A stretch of 64,000 nucleotides of DNA from Candidatus Parcubacteria bacterium (GTDB lineage Bacteria > Patescibacteria > ABY1 > UBA1558 > GWA2-36-10). Positions within the stretch are counted from its first letter, which is position 1. The number at the start of each line of letters is the position of its first letter. Below, one piece after another: positions 41,657-50,981 of the stretch. The stretch lies in contig JABHSK010000005.1 of NCBI GenBank assembly GCA_018669975.1, positions 121,146 through 185,145 of the forward strand, written 5' to 3'. The notes below the pieces were generated by a model, which did not search any database, was not told where the DNA came from, and saw nothing but the letters and a program-made list of their open reading frames with translations. Both the position numbers and the translations under genes were made by a program.

Positions 41657-42103
41657 ATGAAAATTCCTTTTTTGAAAAGAGAGCATAGATATTATCCTTT
41701 TAAGAAAGAATTTATCAGAAAGTTTAAGCGTTATCCGCATTTTATAATGATTGGGTTAACTGGATTTGTGATTAATCTTGTTCTGACTGCTGTTTTTACA
41801 GAATTTTTTGACCTGTGGTATTTGTTATCATACATTATGGCAGCCTTATTAAGTTGGGTATTTAATTTTTATATGAACTCCCGCTTTACGTTTAGGGGAC
41901 ACAACAGTGAGCATAGTTTAAAGCGTTATATTTTTTATTTACAAACCTATGGCATGATGGGATTAGCTAGCTTGGCCCTTGTCTATATATTGACTTCTAT
42001 TGCAGGTATGTATTATTTGTTATCTATATTTATAGTTTCAGCTATAATGTCGTTGGCTACTTTTGTTTTTAATAAGAAAGTAGTTTTTAAATATTTTGAT
42101 TAA
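41657..42103 (+). CDS. GtrA-like membrane protein (copy 1)
   Basis: The 148-residue product has four membrane helices after a basic N-terminus and the GtrA family pattern: FIMIGLTGFVINLVLTAVFTE (cited in part), YIMAALLSWVFNFYMNSRFTF and FVFNKKVVFKY. GtrA proteins are proposed to flip or present polyprenyl-linked sugars for chain decoration. It lies 9 nt after wecB and 2 nt before asnB. A second GtrA follows asnB and is related in sequence. Confidence 0.88.
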   Translation: MKIPFLKREHRYYPFKKEFIRKFKRYPHFIMIGLTGFVINLVLTAVFTEFFDLWYLLSYIMAALLSWVFNFYMNSRFTFRGHNSEHSLKRYIFYLQTYGMMGLASLALVYILTSIAGMYYLLSIFIVSAIMSLATFVFNKKVVFKYFD

Positions 42104-42105
42104 AG

Positions 42106-43929
42106 ATGTGTGGTATTGTTGGACAATTTGCAGATAAACTGAATGATAAAGAGCAGTTTATTGGTAGACGAGATAAGCTACACCACAGGGGGCCGGATTC
42201 TTCCGGTGTCTTTATTTCTGAAGATAAAAAGCTAAAATTAGGACATAAACGTTTATCTATTCTAGATTTATCTGATAAAGCTAATCAGCCAATGACTAGG
42301 GATGGCTGTCAGATAGTTTATAATGGCGAAGTATATAATTTTCAGACACTAAAGAAAGATTTAGAGTTAAAAGGATATTCATTTGAAAGTAGTTCAGATA
42401 CAGAAGTCATATTAAATGCTTACTTAGAGTATGGCGCAGACGTTTTTGTAAAATTAGATGGAATGTTTGCATTAGCTATCTATGATAGCCGTAGTCAACA
42501 ATTGTTGTTAGCTAGAGACCGTATGGGCGTTAAGCCATTGTACTATCATTGGGATAACAATAGTTTTTATTTTGCTTCTGAGATTCAAGCTATAGATGCT
42601 GCCAAGAAAGTGAATCTTAAGTCAGTCCAAAAATTTTTGCAGCAAAACTATATTTACGGCACAGATACTATTTTAGAAAATGTATTCAAATTACCGCCAG
42701 CTAATTTCGCTGTTTATGATATCAATACTAATAGTCTAGAAGTAAAAGAATATTGGCGGGCAAAGTTTAGCGCTAAACATAAAGAAATAGAAAGTGCTGT
42801 TGATGGTGTGCAGGGAACATTATCCAAGTCAGTTAAGCAATCCATGATTTCTGATGTACCATTAGGAGTGTTTTTATCTTCAGGGGTTGATTCTAGCTTA
42901 ATTGCCGCTTTAGCTAAAGAACACAGCAAGCAGGTTGATACTTTTACAGTTGGTTTTGAGCTTGATTCTTTTGATGAATCAAAGAGTTCAGCTAAGATAG
43001 CAGAAATTTTGGGAGTGAATCATCATTCCATAAATTTAGACAAACAAGAGGTAATGGATGAAATCCCAAAGATCTTAGATTTATTTCATGAACCCTTTGG
43101 TGATAGTAGTGCTATACCAATGTATTTTTTATCAAAGTTTGCTAGACAAAAAGTGAAGGTATGTTTATCTGGTGATGGTGCTGATGAGTTATTTGGCGGT
43201 TATCCAATTTATTATTTACCACGTATTAATAATATTTATCGATATTTACCTTTTAAGTCTTTAATCGAAAAGGGTGTGGCTAGATTGCCATCTTCTTCTG
43301 ATAAGATGAGCTTGGATTATAAGCTACGACGTTTTGTTCATGCTGCTAAGTACGATTCTAAGCAGGCACATTTTTATTATCGAGCCATGCATAACAGCGG
43401 TGTACTTAAAAAAGATTTTGGTGCAAGTGATAATTTTGAAAGTTATTTTAAAAATGTAGCAGATGAAAATATTCTTAATCAACTTTTGTACGTAGATCAG
43501 CAGACAGTTTTAGAAGGGGATTATTTGGTCAAGGTAGATAGAGCTAGCATGGCTCATAGCTTAGAGGTTCGTGTACCTTTTTTAAATAACGATGTGGTTG
43601 ATTTTGCTAACAACTTGGATTCTAAGCTAAAAATAAAAGGCACTACTACTAAATATATTTTAAAAAAGCTGTTAGAAAAATATTTACCAAAAGATTTAAT
43701 TTATACAGAGAAAAAGGGTTTCAATTTCCCTATAGCTGACTGGCTCAGGCATGAATTAAAGGATTTTATGTTGGATTCTCTAGCTAAGGAAAAGGTTGAA
43801 AAAATAAGCTTTTTAAGCTATTCTAAAGTAGATGAGCTGATTAAAGAGCACCTAAAAGGTAGTCGTGATCATAATCGGGAAATTTGGGGATTAATCTCCT
43901 TGGTAAATTATTTTCATAAAAATTTTTAA
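42106..43929 (+). CDS. asnB: asparagine synthase (glutamine-hydrolysing)
   Basis: The 607-residue product begins MCGIVGQF with the nucleophile C2 of the class II glutaminase domain and continues with LHHRGPDSSG, GHKRLSILDLS and YNGEVYNF. The synthetase half has LGVFLSSGVDSSLIAAL (PP-loop) and CLSGDGADELFGGYP. It could supply asparagine, but in glycan clusters such proteins usually amidate a sugar acid. The position between two GtrA genes, 2 nt and 4 nt away, favours the glycan role, as an inference. Confidence 0.92.
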   Translation: MCGIVGQFADKLNDKEQFIGRRDKLHHRGPDSSGVFISEDKKLKLGHKRLSILDLSDKANQPMTRDGCQIVYNGEVYNFQTLKKDLELKGYSFESSSDTEVILNAYLEYGADVFVKLDGMFALAIYDSRSQQLLLARDRMGVKPLYYHWDNNSFYFASEIQAIDAAKKVNLKSVQKFLQQNYIYGTDTILENVFKLPPANFAVYDINTNSLEVKEYWRAKFSAKHKEIESAVDGVQGTLSKSVKQSMISDVPLGVFLSSGVDSSLIAALAKEHSKQVDTFTVGFELDSFDESKSSAKIAEILGVNHHSINLDKQEVMDEIPKILDLFHEPFGDSSAIPMYFLSKFARQKVKVCLSGDGADELFGGYPIYYLPRINNIYRYLPFKSLIEKGVARLPSSSDKMSLDYKLRRFVHAAKYDSKQAHFYYRAMHNSGVLKKDFGASDNFESYFKNVADENILNQLLYVDQQTVLEGDYLVKVDRASMAHSLEVRVPFLNNDVVDFANNLDSKLKIKGTTTKYILKKLLEKYLPKDLIYTEKKGFNFPIADWLRHELKDFMLDSLAKEKVEKISFLSYSKVDELIKEHLKGSRDHNREIWGLISLVNYFHKNF

Positions 43930-43933
43930 GATA

Positions 43934-44359
43934 ATGTTAAGATCTCTATATAAGGCAATTATAAAAAAATTTGGTAGGTACTTTAATTTTGTTCTGGTAG
44001 GTGTTAGTGGTACAGCCTTGGTTTTTCTTATGACTTTTGTACTAACTGAATATTTACATCTTTGGTATTTATTAGCTTATATTATTTCTACCTTATGTGG
44101 TTGGACTTACGGTTTCATCATGAACTCTAAATTTACTTTTAATGATCATGATGGTGAAAATTTAATTAAACGATATGTTTTTTATATACAAGGTTATATT
44201 CTGTTGAGTCTGATAAGCTTTAGCTCAGTTTATGTATTAACGTCTATTCTAAACTTACATTATTTAGTTTCTATGTCTATAATTACTGTTATTATGTCTA
44301 TAATAACTTTCAATTTTAATCGTAAGTTTATATTTCAAAGTTCTCAAAAAATAAGTTGA
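43934..44359 (+). CDS. GtrA-like membrane protein (copy 2)
   Basis: The 141-residue product has four membrane helices and the GtrA pattern (FNFVLVGVSGTALVFLMTF, LCGWTYGFIMNSKFTFNDHDG, IITFNFNRKFIFQ; each cited in part). It resembles copy 1 at 41657 in length, layout and the MNS(R/K)FTF motif, so the pair probably arose by duplication around asnB. The next gene, a GT2 polyprenyl-phosphate glycosyltransferase type, is the usual functional partner of GtrA. Confidence 0.87.
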   Translation: MLRSLYKAIIKKFGRYFNFVLVGVSGTALVFLMTFVLTEYLHLWYLLAYIISTLCGWTYGFIMNSKFTFNDHDGENLIKRYVFYIQGYILLSLISFSSVYVLTSILNLHYLVSMSIITVIMSIITFNFNRKFIFQSSQKIS

Positions 44360-44378
44360 TTAATTAATTTATACGGTC

Positions 44379-45260
44379 ATGAAAGATGTTTCAATAATTA
44401 TTCCAGTATACAATGAAGGCAAGGTAATTAGGAGGGTCGTCCAGGAGATTTTAAATTTTAAATTTAGTTTTCAAATAGATGTTATCATTGTTAATGATGG
44501 TTCTACTGATAATTCTTTAGAAGAGGTGGGTCATTTTAAAGATTTAGAAAATGTTAAAATTATTTCTAACTACCACAATAGAGGGTATGGTGCTAGTTTA
44601 AAAATTGGCATCAGGAAAGCAGATAGTAAATATGTTTGTTCCTATGATGGTGACGGTCAGTTTTTTCCAGAAGATGTAGAAAATTTTTATAATAAAATTA
44701 AAGACGGTTCTCTTGATGCGGTTATTGGGCAGAGAGAAAAATTGTCTAGCGGAAGCCCTTTGTGGAGGACACCGGGTAAATTATTTATTAGATTTTTAAT
44801 TAATAATCTAATTAAGGTTCGTTTGAAAGATTTTAATTGTGGTTTACGAATGATGCGTAGGGATGTAATTAAAAAATACCTTCATTTATGTTCTGATGCT
44901 TTTTCTTTTTCCACCACCTCAACCATGATTATTATTAATAGGGGTTATAATTATATTTTTCTTCCTATTAAATTAAAGAAACGCGATGGTGGAAGTAGTA
45001 GAGTTAGGTTGTCATCCGGCTTGAGCACAATATATTTAGTTTTAAAAATGATAATGTTATTTAATCCTTTAAAGATATTTTTTACTACAGGATTAGCCTC
45101 TATTATTCTTGGATTCTTCTGGGGCTTAAAATATTTCTTAGCTGGCAATGGCCTAAGTATAGGTTCATTACTTTTTTTCATCGTTGGTATACTATTGATA
45201 TTTTTAGGTTTGATAGCAGATCAGATTTCAGAAATTAGAAAGACACAGTACGAAAAATAA
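44379..45260 (+). CDS. GT2 glycosyltransferase, DPM1-like, with two C-terminal membrane helices
   Basis: The 293-residue product is a GT-A enzyme: VSIIIPVYNEGKVI at the N-terminus, VIIVNDGSTDNS, the metal-binding CSYDGDGQFFPEDV (DxD-type) and FNCGLRMMRRDV. Two membrane helices end the protein (FFTTGLASIILGFFWGL and IGSLLFFIVGILLIFLGL). It should make a polyprenyl-phosphate-linked monosaccharide, used with GtrA to decorate glycan outside the membrane. It lies 19 nt after a GtrA gene, and that pairing is common. Confidence 0.9.
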   Translation: MKDVSIIIPVYNEGKVIRRVVQEILNFKFSFQIDVIIVNDGSTDNSLEEVGHFKDLENVKIISNYHNRGYGASLKIGIRKADSKYVCSYDGDGQFFPEDVENFYNKIKDGSLDAVIGQREKLSSGSPLWRTPGKLFIRFLINNLIKVRLKDFNCGLRMMRRDVIKKYLHLCSDAFSFSTTSTMIIINRGYNYIFLPIKLKKRDGGSSRVRLSSGLSTIYLVLKMIMLFNPLKIFFTTGLASIILGFFWGLKYFLAGNGLSIGSLLFFIVGILLIFLGLIADQISEIRKTQYEK

Positions 45261-45269
45261 TTTTTAAGT

Positions 45270-45896
45270 ATGCATAAAATAAATAAAAAAATATTAGATA
45301 CAATTTTTTTCCCATTGAGATGTCTCTTTCCAAATAATGAAAATATTTCCTGGCTTGGTGTTACGCCACTGGCAGATGATAGGTTTAATATTATTGAGAA
45401 GAAATTAAAACCCAATAAAAACCTACTTGATATTGGTTGTGGAGATAATCGTTTAGCTAAAAAGTATAGAAAAAATGGTGGTAATGCCACCGGTATTGAT
45501 ATTGCACCAAATCAAGAGGCGGATATCGAAGTGCAAGGATCTGACAATCTAGATTTTAAGGATGAGGAATTTAACTATATAACTATCATTGCTTCTCTTA
45601 ATCATATTCCTACCAGAGAGAAAACTATAAAAGAGGCCTATAGATGCCTAAAACCAGGTGGTACCATTTTTATTACTAATTTATCACCCATTGTAGGTGC
45701 TGTAGGACATAAGATTTGGCACTTGTTTAAAAGTGATTTAGATATGGATCATAGAGGTCACATGGAAGAAGGTGAAGAGTTCGGTTTAAAAAATACTTAT
45801 ATTAAAAAATTGTTGGAAGAAAAAGGTTTTAAAAATATTAAAGTTATAAGATTTAGTTTTGGATTAAACAATCTAATTGTTGCTACAAAATCTTAG
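45270..45896 (+). CDS. class I SAM-dependent methyltransferase
   Basis: The 208-residue product has motif I LLDIGCGDNRLAKKY (about 50-64), GIDIAPNQEADIEVQG and IASLNHIPTREKTIKEAYRCLKPGG (cited in part), all of the Methyltransf_11 type. It has no signal or membrane segment. The HxxxxDxxHRGHMEEGEEFG region near 150-170 is typical of glycan-cluster methyltransferases. It is 9 nt after the GT2 gene; the substrate is probably a sugar or lipid-linked glycan. Confidence 0.88.
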   Translation: MHKINKKILDTIFFPLRCLFPNNENISWLGVTPLADDRFNIIEKKLKPNKNLLDIGCGDNRLAKKYRKNGGNATGIDIAPNQEADIEVQGSDNLDFKDEEFNYITIIASLNHIPTREKTIKEAYRCLKPGGTIFITNLSPIVGAVGHKIWHLFKSDLDMDHRGHMEEGEEFGLKNTYIKKLLEEKGFKNIKVIRFSFGLNNLIVATKS

Positions 45897-45907
45897 AGTA
45901 CGTATTT

Positions 45908-46714
45908 ATGCCTAAAGATAAAAAGTTAGAGACAGTGTCAGATTTTAACAAACAATGGATTTCTTTCCAGAAGCAACAAGGAGTGTATGCTGATGAAAGT
46001 TTCTTTTTTGATTACTTTGGTCATTTATTAAATAAAGATGATCTTCAGGACAAAATTGTTGCAGAGATTGGTTGTGGTAATGGTAGATTTGTAAAAACAA
46101 TGGCCAATTATGCTAAAGAGGCCAGTGGCTTTGAACCGTCTGGTGCTGTTGAGATAGCCAAAAAATATTGTGAAGATTGTAACAATGCCAATTTTTATCA
46201 TCAAAGTATTTACGATGTTGAAATAAAAGACAAGTATGATGCAGTATTTTGTCTAGGAGTATTACATCATCTGCCAGACCCGTTGCTAGCTTTGCAAAAA
46301 ATGTTCGTGATGTTAAAAAAAGGTGGCTCTTGTTATGTTTGGGTGTATGGTAGCGAAAATAACTCTTTATACCTTAAAATTTTTAAGCCAATCATACAAA
46401 TGACATCACGTTTTCCACATTGGTTATTAAATGTTATTTCCTTTATCTTAGCTATACTACTTAAAGTTTATATTGTGTTAGTTTCTCTCTTTAGGTTTCT
46501 ACCATGGCCAATGAAAACATACATGTTAAAAGTATTAAAAAAATTAGGATTTTATTATTTGAAATTGGTAATCTACGATCAATTAAATCCAAAGATCGCC
46601 AACTATTATTCTAAAGAAGAAATATCTAGCCTAGTCGAAAAGGCTGGTTTTGGAAACATAAAAACATACCATAGGCATAATTATAGTTGGACTATCAAAG
46701 CTGTGAAGGAATAA
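45908..46714 (+). CDS. class I SAM-dependent methyltransferase
   Basis: The 268-residue product begins with a segment like other glycan-cluster methyltransferases (FNKQWISFQKQQGVYADESF). It has motif I VAEIGCGNGRFVKTM and the post-motif FCLGVLHHLPDPLLAL. A hydrophobic stretch at about 165-200 (LLNVISFILAILLKVYIVLVSLF) may be a membrane-associated hairpin. It lies 11 nt after the previous methyltransferase and 4 nt before a membrane protein gene, in the same unit. Substrate not known. Confidence 0.88.
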   Translation: MPKDKKLETVSDFNKQWISFQKQQGVYADESFFFDYFGHLLNKDDLQDKIVAEIGCGNGRFVKTMANYAKEASGFEPSGAVEIAKKYCEDCNNANFYHQSIYDVEIKDKYDAVFCLGVLHHLPDPLLALQKMFVMLKKGGSCYVWVYGSENNSLYLKIFKPIIQMTSRFPHWLLNVISFILAILLKVYIVLVSLFRFLPWPMKTYMLKVLKKLGFYYLKLVIYDQLNPKIANYYSKEEISSLVEKAGFGNIKTYHRHNYSWTIKAVKE

Positions 46715-46718
46715 ATTT

Positions 46719-48410
46719 ATGAGTATGAATTTTTTTAAAAAATTATTATCTTTTACGAATACAAAATATTTCTTCTTTTTAGTTTTGGTTGTTTATTTAT
46801 TACTATATTTATTTCTAAATTATGATAAAGGTCTAGAGGCAGTTAGCAGCGATGCTTGGATGAATAATTTTGTGATGATTCAGCAGCAAGAAGGGCAACC
46901 TTGGGCTTATATGCCACAGGTTTATAGTCAGCAGGATTTATATATAGCCTTTCCTTTGCTTTATTATATTAGCCCAGGCTTCATTAATGGGGTTTTCGGT
47001 TATCATATATTAGGTGTCTTAATTATCACTTTAACTTATGTAATTAGTGGTTTGGTAATTAAAAAGATATTTAATAATTGGGCATTGGCGTCTCTAGGAG
47101 CATTGTTATGTGTTATACCTAGATTTATACTACCAACTAGGATTGGCTTGTTGGGCCTCGGTAATGTTAGAGGAAATGCATTTGTTTACCCGCTTTACCT
47201 ATTATTGAGTTATTACTGGATAATTTATGGCCTTCAAGATAGACGGAAAAATATTTGGTTGGCTGTGGTCGCTGGTCTATCAGTGTATTTGTATCCGCCA
47301 GTGGGTACTATTATTATAGCTTTATTTGTATTAACTGCTTTTTTAGTCAGAGGCAGAAAATATTTTAAAGAGATATTTATTTTTGGAGTAGTTTATCTTT
47401 TGGTAGCTATGCCTTTTTTAGTGAATCATTTTATAAATCCAAGTACCGGCATGTTGGATGTCACTGGCGAGCTAACAGCTCAAGATTTAAGCTTGCAGAA
47501 TGAAATTATTCGTTATCGTTTTCAGGCCAATGCTTTTTTGACTAGCATTGATTTAGCTAGAATAAAGCGAGGTATTTGGGATGGGTTCATTCTAGGCGTT
47601 TCATTTGTAGGCTCTTTAGTTTTTTATACAAAATATCGATATAAGATAAGAGAAAAATATAAATTACTTTTTAAAACATCAATAATTTTTGTAATCCTAA
47701 TGCTACTGTTTATTTTGGCAGTAGAGTTTGTAAATCATATTGCTAACTTAGACGGCAAGCCGCCATTATTCATAGAGCACTTACGTTTGATGCGAGTAGT
47801 TGGTTTTATTATGATTATGCAGTTTGTATTTTCTATATATTTATTATATTTTAAATTTAATAAACAATTATTGGCAATAATTATATCAATAGCCATAGTT
47901 TTAACACCCTTAACTTTTTTTGCATCAGCTATTAGGCCGGTTATTAGAATTGTTGTTCCAGAGAGCATTAGAATAAAATATAATCTTGCACCAGTAGTAC
48001 AGGAAGAGGATGTTAGGAGTTTTGATAATCTGAAAGATATTTCGGATTGGACTAAGGATAACGTTCAAGCTGGTAAGACAAAGTTTTTTGTCTTTGATGA
48101 TTTTCAAAATGAATTTAAGTTTAAAATTTTAAGTCGGCATGAAACAAATTTGACCAGTAAAGAAGGAAATATTTATGTTACTTCCAATTTTGAGAATAGT
48201 GCTCGCTGGTATGATGAAAGACTAAGATATAATGAGCAAGTACAAGGTGCTGAGGACTTTGGTCAAATAGTTGATTTTGCTAAAGAATTAGAATGCACTC
48301 ATATTTTATTGCCGCGTGGGGAACTTAGTATTTTATATAAAGAGTCCGAATCTACTGGTACTTCAGTACTATATTTTAATGATGACTATAAAGTAATTAA
48401 GATAGATTAA
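46719..48410 (+). CDS. polytopic membrane protein, GT-C-like, function unknown
   Basis: The 563-residue product has about ten membrane helices in its first ~410 residues and an extracytoplasmic C-terminal domain of ~150 residues (IRIKYNLAPVVQEEDVRSFD onward). The first outer loop carries SSDAWMNNF, which has an acidic residue where GT-C glycosyltransferases keep a metal or catalytic Asp. The topology also fits them. A polymerase or other transporter is equally possible. Its stop overlaps the next start by 1 nt, coupling it to the radical SAM gene. Confidence 0.75.
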   Translation: MSMNFFKKLLSFTNTKYFFFLVLVVYLLLYLFLNYDKGLEAVSSDAWMNNFVMIQQQEGQPWAYMPQVYSQQDLYIAFPLLYYISPGFINGVFGYHILGVLIITLTYVISGLVIKKIFNNWALASLGALLCVIPRFILPTRIGLLGLGNVRGNAFVYPLYLLLSYYWIIYGLQDRRKNIWLAVVAGLSVYLYPPVGTIIIALFVLTAFLVRGRKYFKEIFIFGVVYLLVAMPFLVNHFINPSTGMLDVTGELTAQDLSLQNEIIRYRFQANAFLTSIDLARIKRGIWDGFILGVSFVGSLVFYTKYRYKIREKYKLLFKTSIIFVILMLLFILAVEFVNHIANLDGKPPLFIEHLRLMRVVGFIMIMQFVFSIYLLYFKFNKQLLAIIISIAIVLTPLTFFASAIRPVIRIVVPESIRIKYNLAPVVQEEDVRSFDNLKDISDWTKDNVQAGKTKFFVFDDFQNEFKFKILSRHETNLTSKEGNIYVTSNFENSARWYDERLRYNEQVQGAEDFGQIVDFAKELECTHILLPRGELSILYKESESTGTSVLYFNDDYKVIKID

Positions 48411-49822
48411 TGAAGATTTTGTTATTACAACCTATTGTGCCCGTTGAAATTCTTTGGGGAGAATATGTCAAAGGTGAGGGTTTTGTCCCACCAATTGGCC
48501 TGATTTGCATTGGCGGCTATTTGAAAGAAAAAAACTATGAAGTTAAAATAAAGGATTCGCAAGTTGATAAGATGACAGAAGAGGATCTAGTTAAATATTT
48601 AGAAGAGAATCAGTTTGATGTTATCGGTATACCTACTTTTACTAATTCCGTGTCCTTTTCTTATAATACAGCTAAAATTTGCAAGAGAGTTTTACCAAAT
48701 TGTAAAATTATTTTTGGGGGAGTGCATGGCACTATTATGCCAGAGAGGACTTTAAAAGAATGTCCAGAGGCAGATTTTATTGTTTTACGTGAAGGAGAAT
48801 ATAGGTTAGAGGCCCTATTAAAATATTTTAAAGGTGAGATAGATGATTTAAAAGCGATAGAAGGAATTGCCTATCGTCAAGATGGTAAAACCATAGTGCA
48901 GCCAGCAGAAAAATTAGTAGATATAGATGAATTACCATTACCAGCTTATGATTTATTGGATATGTCTAAGTATGTTCCTCACCCAACTCAATATAAAGTG
49001 TTACCTAATTATCCTTTAGTCATTCAAAGGGGTTGTCCCTATAACTGTGCTTTTTGTGATGCTTGGGCTGTGCATGGGCGTCAAATACGTCATCGTTCAG
49101 TAGATAATGTTATGAAAGAATTAACATTGCTTAAGGAAAAATATAATGCCAAAGGAGTCTATTTTCAAGACAGTACTTTTTTGATAAACAAAGTTTACAT
49201 CAAAGAACTTCTAAATAGGATGATAGACGAAAAGCTAAATTTAACTTGGGCTTGTAACACCAGAGTTAATACAGTAGATAGAGAAATTCTAGATTTAATG
49301 AAAAAAGCTGGTTGTTGGATGGTGGTCTATGGTATTGAATCTGGTAATCAAAAGTCGCTTGATCTAATGCGTAAACGAGTGACAGTAGAGCAAAATGAAG
49401 AGGCTGTTAGGATAACAGAGGATGCTGGTCTAGTAGCTTGCTGCTCTTATATTTTAGCTTTACCCGGTGAAGATTATGATGATGCAATGAATACTATTAA
49501 TTTTTCACTTAAGCTAAAAGGAACTGTTGGTATGTTTTATTTACCAGTTCCTTATCCAGGTACAGACTTGATTGATATTTGCAAAGAGCATGGTGGTTTA
49601 CGAGAAGATGTTAAGTGGGAAGATTATAGTGCAGTAGACTTTTCTAATCCAGTTTACATTAATCCATTAATTGGTAAAGAGAAAATGCAAAAGCTATTAG
49701 GTTTGGCTATGAGGAAGTATTATACTAGTCCAATTATTATATGGAAGAATTTAAAAACGATCCAAAATTTTACAGATGTTAAAAGATATTTTAAAGCCTT
49801 TAGAGCGTTGTTTAATATCTAG
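48410..49822 (+). CDS. B12-binding radical SAM protein (native style)
   Basis: The 470-residue product has an N-terminal cobalamin-binding domain (MKILLLQPIVPVEI, FDVIGIPTFTNSVSF, KIIFGGVHGTIMPE) and a radical SAM core with RGCPYNCAFCDAW (CxxxCxxC) and YGIESGNQKSLDLMRKRVT (cited in part). The C-terminal ~90 residues are helical. This domain order is typical of radical SAM methyltransferases that act on unactivated carbons. In contrast to the radical SAM gene at 38443, it has the native codon style, no SD, and is coupled to its neighbours. A glycan or lipid substrate is likely from context. Confidence 0.9.
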   Translation: MKILLLQPIVPVEILWGEYVKGEGFVPPIGLICIGGYLKEKNYEVKIKDSQVDKMTEEDLVKYLEENQFDVIGIPTFTNSVSFSYNTAKICKRVLPNCKIIFGGVHGTIMPERTLKECPEADFIVLREGEYRLEALLKYFKGEIDDLKAIEGIAYRQDGKTIVQPAEKLVDIDELPLPAYDLLDMSKYVPHPTQYKVLPNYPLVIQRGCPYNCAFCDAWAVHGRQIRHRSVDNVMKELTLLKEKYNAKGVYFQDSTFLINKVYIKELLNRMIDEKLNLTWACNTRVNTVDREILDLMKKAGCWMVVYGIESGNQKSLDLMRKRVTVEQNEEAVRITEDAGLVACCSYILALPGEDYDDAMNTINFSLKLKGTVGMFYLPVPYPGTDLIDICKEHGGLREDVKWEDYSAVDFSNPVYINPLIGKEKMQKLLGLAMRKYYTSPIIIWKNLKTIQNFTDVKRYFKAFRALFNI

Positions 49823-49826
49823 AATA

Positions 49827-49855
49827 TTGATAAAAATAGAATTTTGTGTTCTAAT
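49827..49855 (+). promoter_or_regulatory. sigma-70 promoter for the 49884 operon
   Basis: TTGATA at 49827-49832, a 17-nt spacer and TCTAAT at 49850-49855, about 28 nt before the ATG at 49884. Confidence 0.6.
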
Positions 49856-49883
49856 AAGGACTACATAACGTTAAAATTTACTA

Positions 49884-50981
49884 ATGAAATTCCTATTCAT
49901 AGCACCCAGATATCACATGAATTTGCACTATCGGCTGCAAGCTTTAACCAAAAACAGCCAAAAAGTGCATTTTTTAGCTATGTATAGGGGAAAATCAGAG
50001 GATTATAGTATTGTTGAACCGGAGATTTTAGGCTATTCTTGGTGCTTTAAAGTAATCAATAAATTATTTAATAAAAACAAAGGCCGTTTGATGAAAAACG
50101 ATTTTGAGCTTCGTTATAGTCATCCAGGTTTTTTTAAATTATTCTGGAAGATCAAGCAAGCTAAGGCCGATGTTTTAGTGATTAAAAATATCCAAAGTAT
50201 TATGTCTATTTTTGCTTTGGTGATTGGTCGTTTGATGAGAAAGAAAATTATTGTTTTGTTGCAGATAGATAAATATCGACCAAAAGCGAAGAGTTACTCT
50301 ATTGATATGGTTGGAAAATTATTTGGTGCTAAGGTAGTTACACCTAGGTTAGGTGATAGACAATATAAAAATAAAAATAGGAATTTGTTTTATATTCCTT
50401 TTGCAGTTAATACAGATGATTTTAATAAAAGTTATTTTGTTGGAGATAAAATAAACATAATGTCTATTGGTAAATTACAAGAGAGAAAGGGGCATTTAGT
50501 TTTGGCGCAAGCCATTAATGTTTTAAAAAATAAATTTGATTTCAAGGTGACCATTATTGGTGAGGAAGATGAAGATGTTTATACTAGGCAATTGATGGAT
50601 TATATTAAGGAGAATAATTTATCAGGTATTATTGATATAAAATTGAATTTATCACATCAACGAGTGACGGAAGAATACAAAAAGCAAGATTTATATATTT
50701 TACCTAGTTGGAGTGAGGCTGCTTCTATTACCATTGCGGAAGGCATGAGTTTTAAACTGCCAGTGATAAGTTCAGATGATAATGGTACGCAGTGTTATGT
50801 AGAAGATGGGGTTAATGGTTATATATTTAAAAATAGAAACACAGATGATTTGATAGCTAAAATTGAAGCTATTGTAAGCGATAAGGATAATTTACAGAAA
50901 ATGGGTCAGGCTAGTTTTGATATAGCTAAAAGTAATCACAGTTTGGATAAGTTTTATGAAAGTTTTATGAAATTGATATGA
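49884..50981 (+). CDS. GT4 family glycosyltransferase
   Basis: The 365-residue product starts MKFLFIAPRYHMNLHYRLQA and has the GT4 C-terminal half with IMSIGKLQERKGHLVLAQAI, a PSWSEAASITIAEGM motif that keeps the E-x7-E spacing, and the closing EDGVNGYIFKN. The N-terminal half is basic and probably membrane-peripheral. It is the first gene of a new unit after a 61-nt gap and overlaps the next gene by 4 nt (ATGA). Confidence 0.92.
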   Translation: MKFLFIAPRYHMNLHYRLQALTKNSQKVHFLAMYRGKSEDYSIVEPEILGYSWCFKVINKLFNKNKGRLMKNDFELRYSHPGFFKLFWKIKQAKADVLVIKNIQSIMSIFALVIGRLMRKKIIVLLQIDKYRPKAKSYSIDMVGKLFGAKVVTPRLGDRQYKNKNRNLFYIPFAVNTDDFNKSYFVGDKINIMSIGKLQERKGHLVLAQAINVLKNKFDFKVTIIGEEDEDVYTRQLMDYIKENNLSGIIDIKLNLSHQRVTEEYKKQDLYILPSWSEAASITIAEGMSFKLPVISSDDNGTQCYVEDGVNGYIFKNRNTDDLIAKIEAIVSDKDNLQKMGQASFDIAKSNHSLDKFYESFMKLI

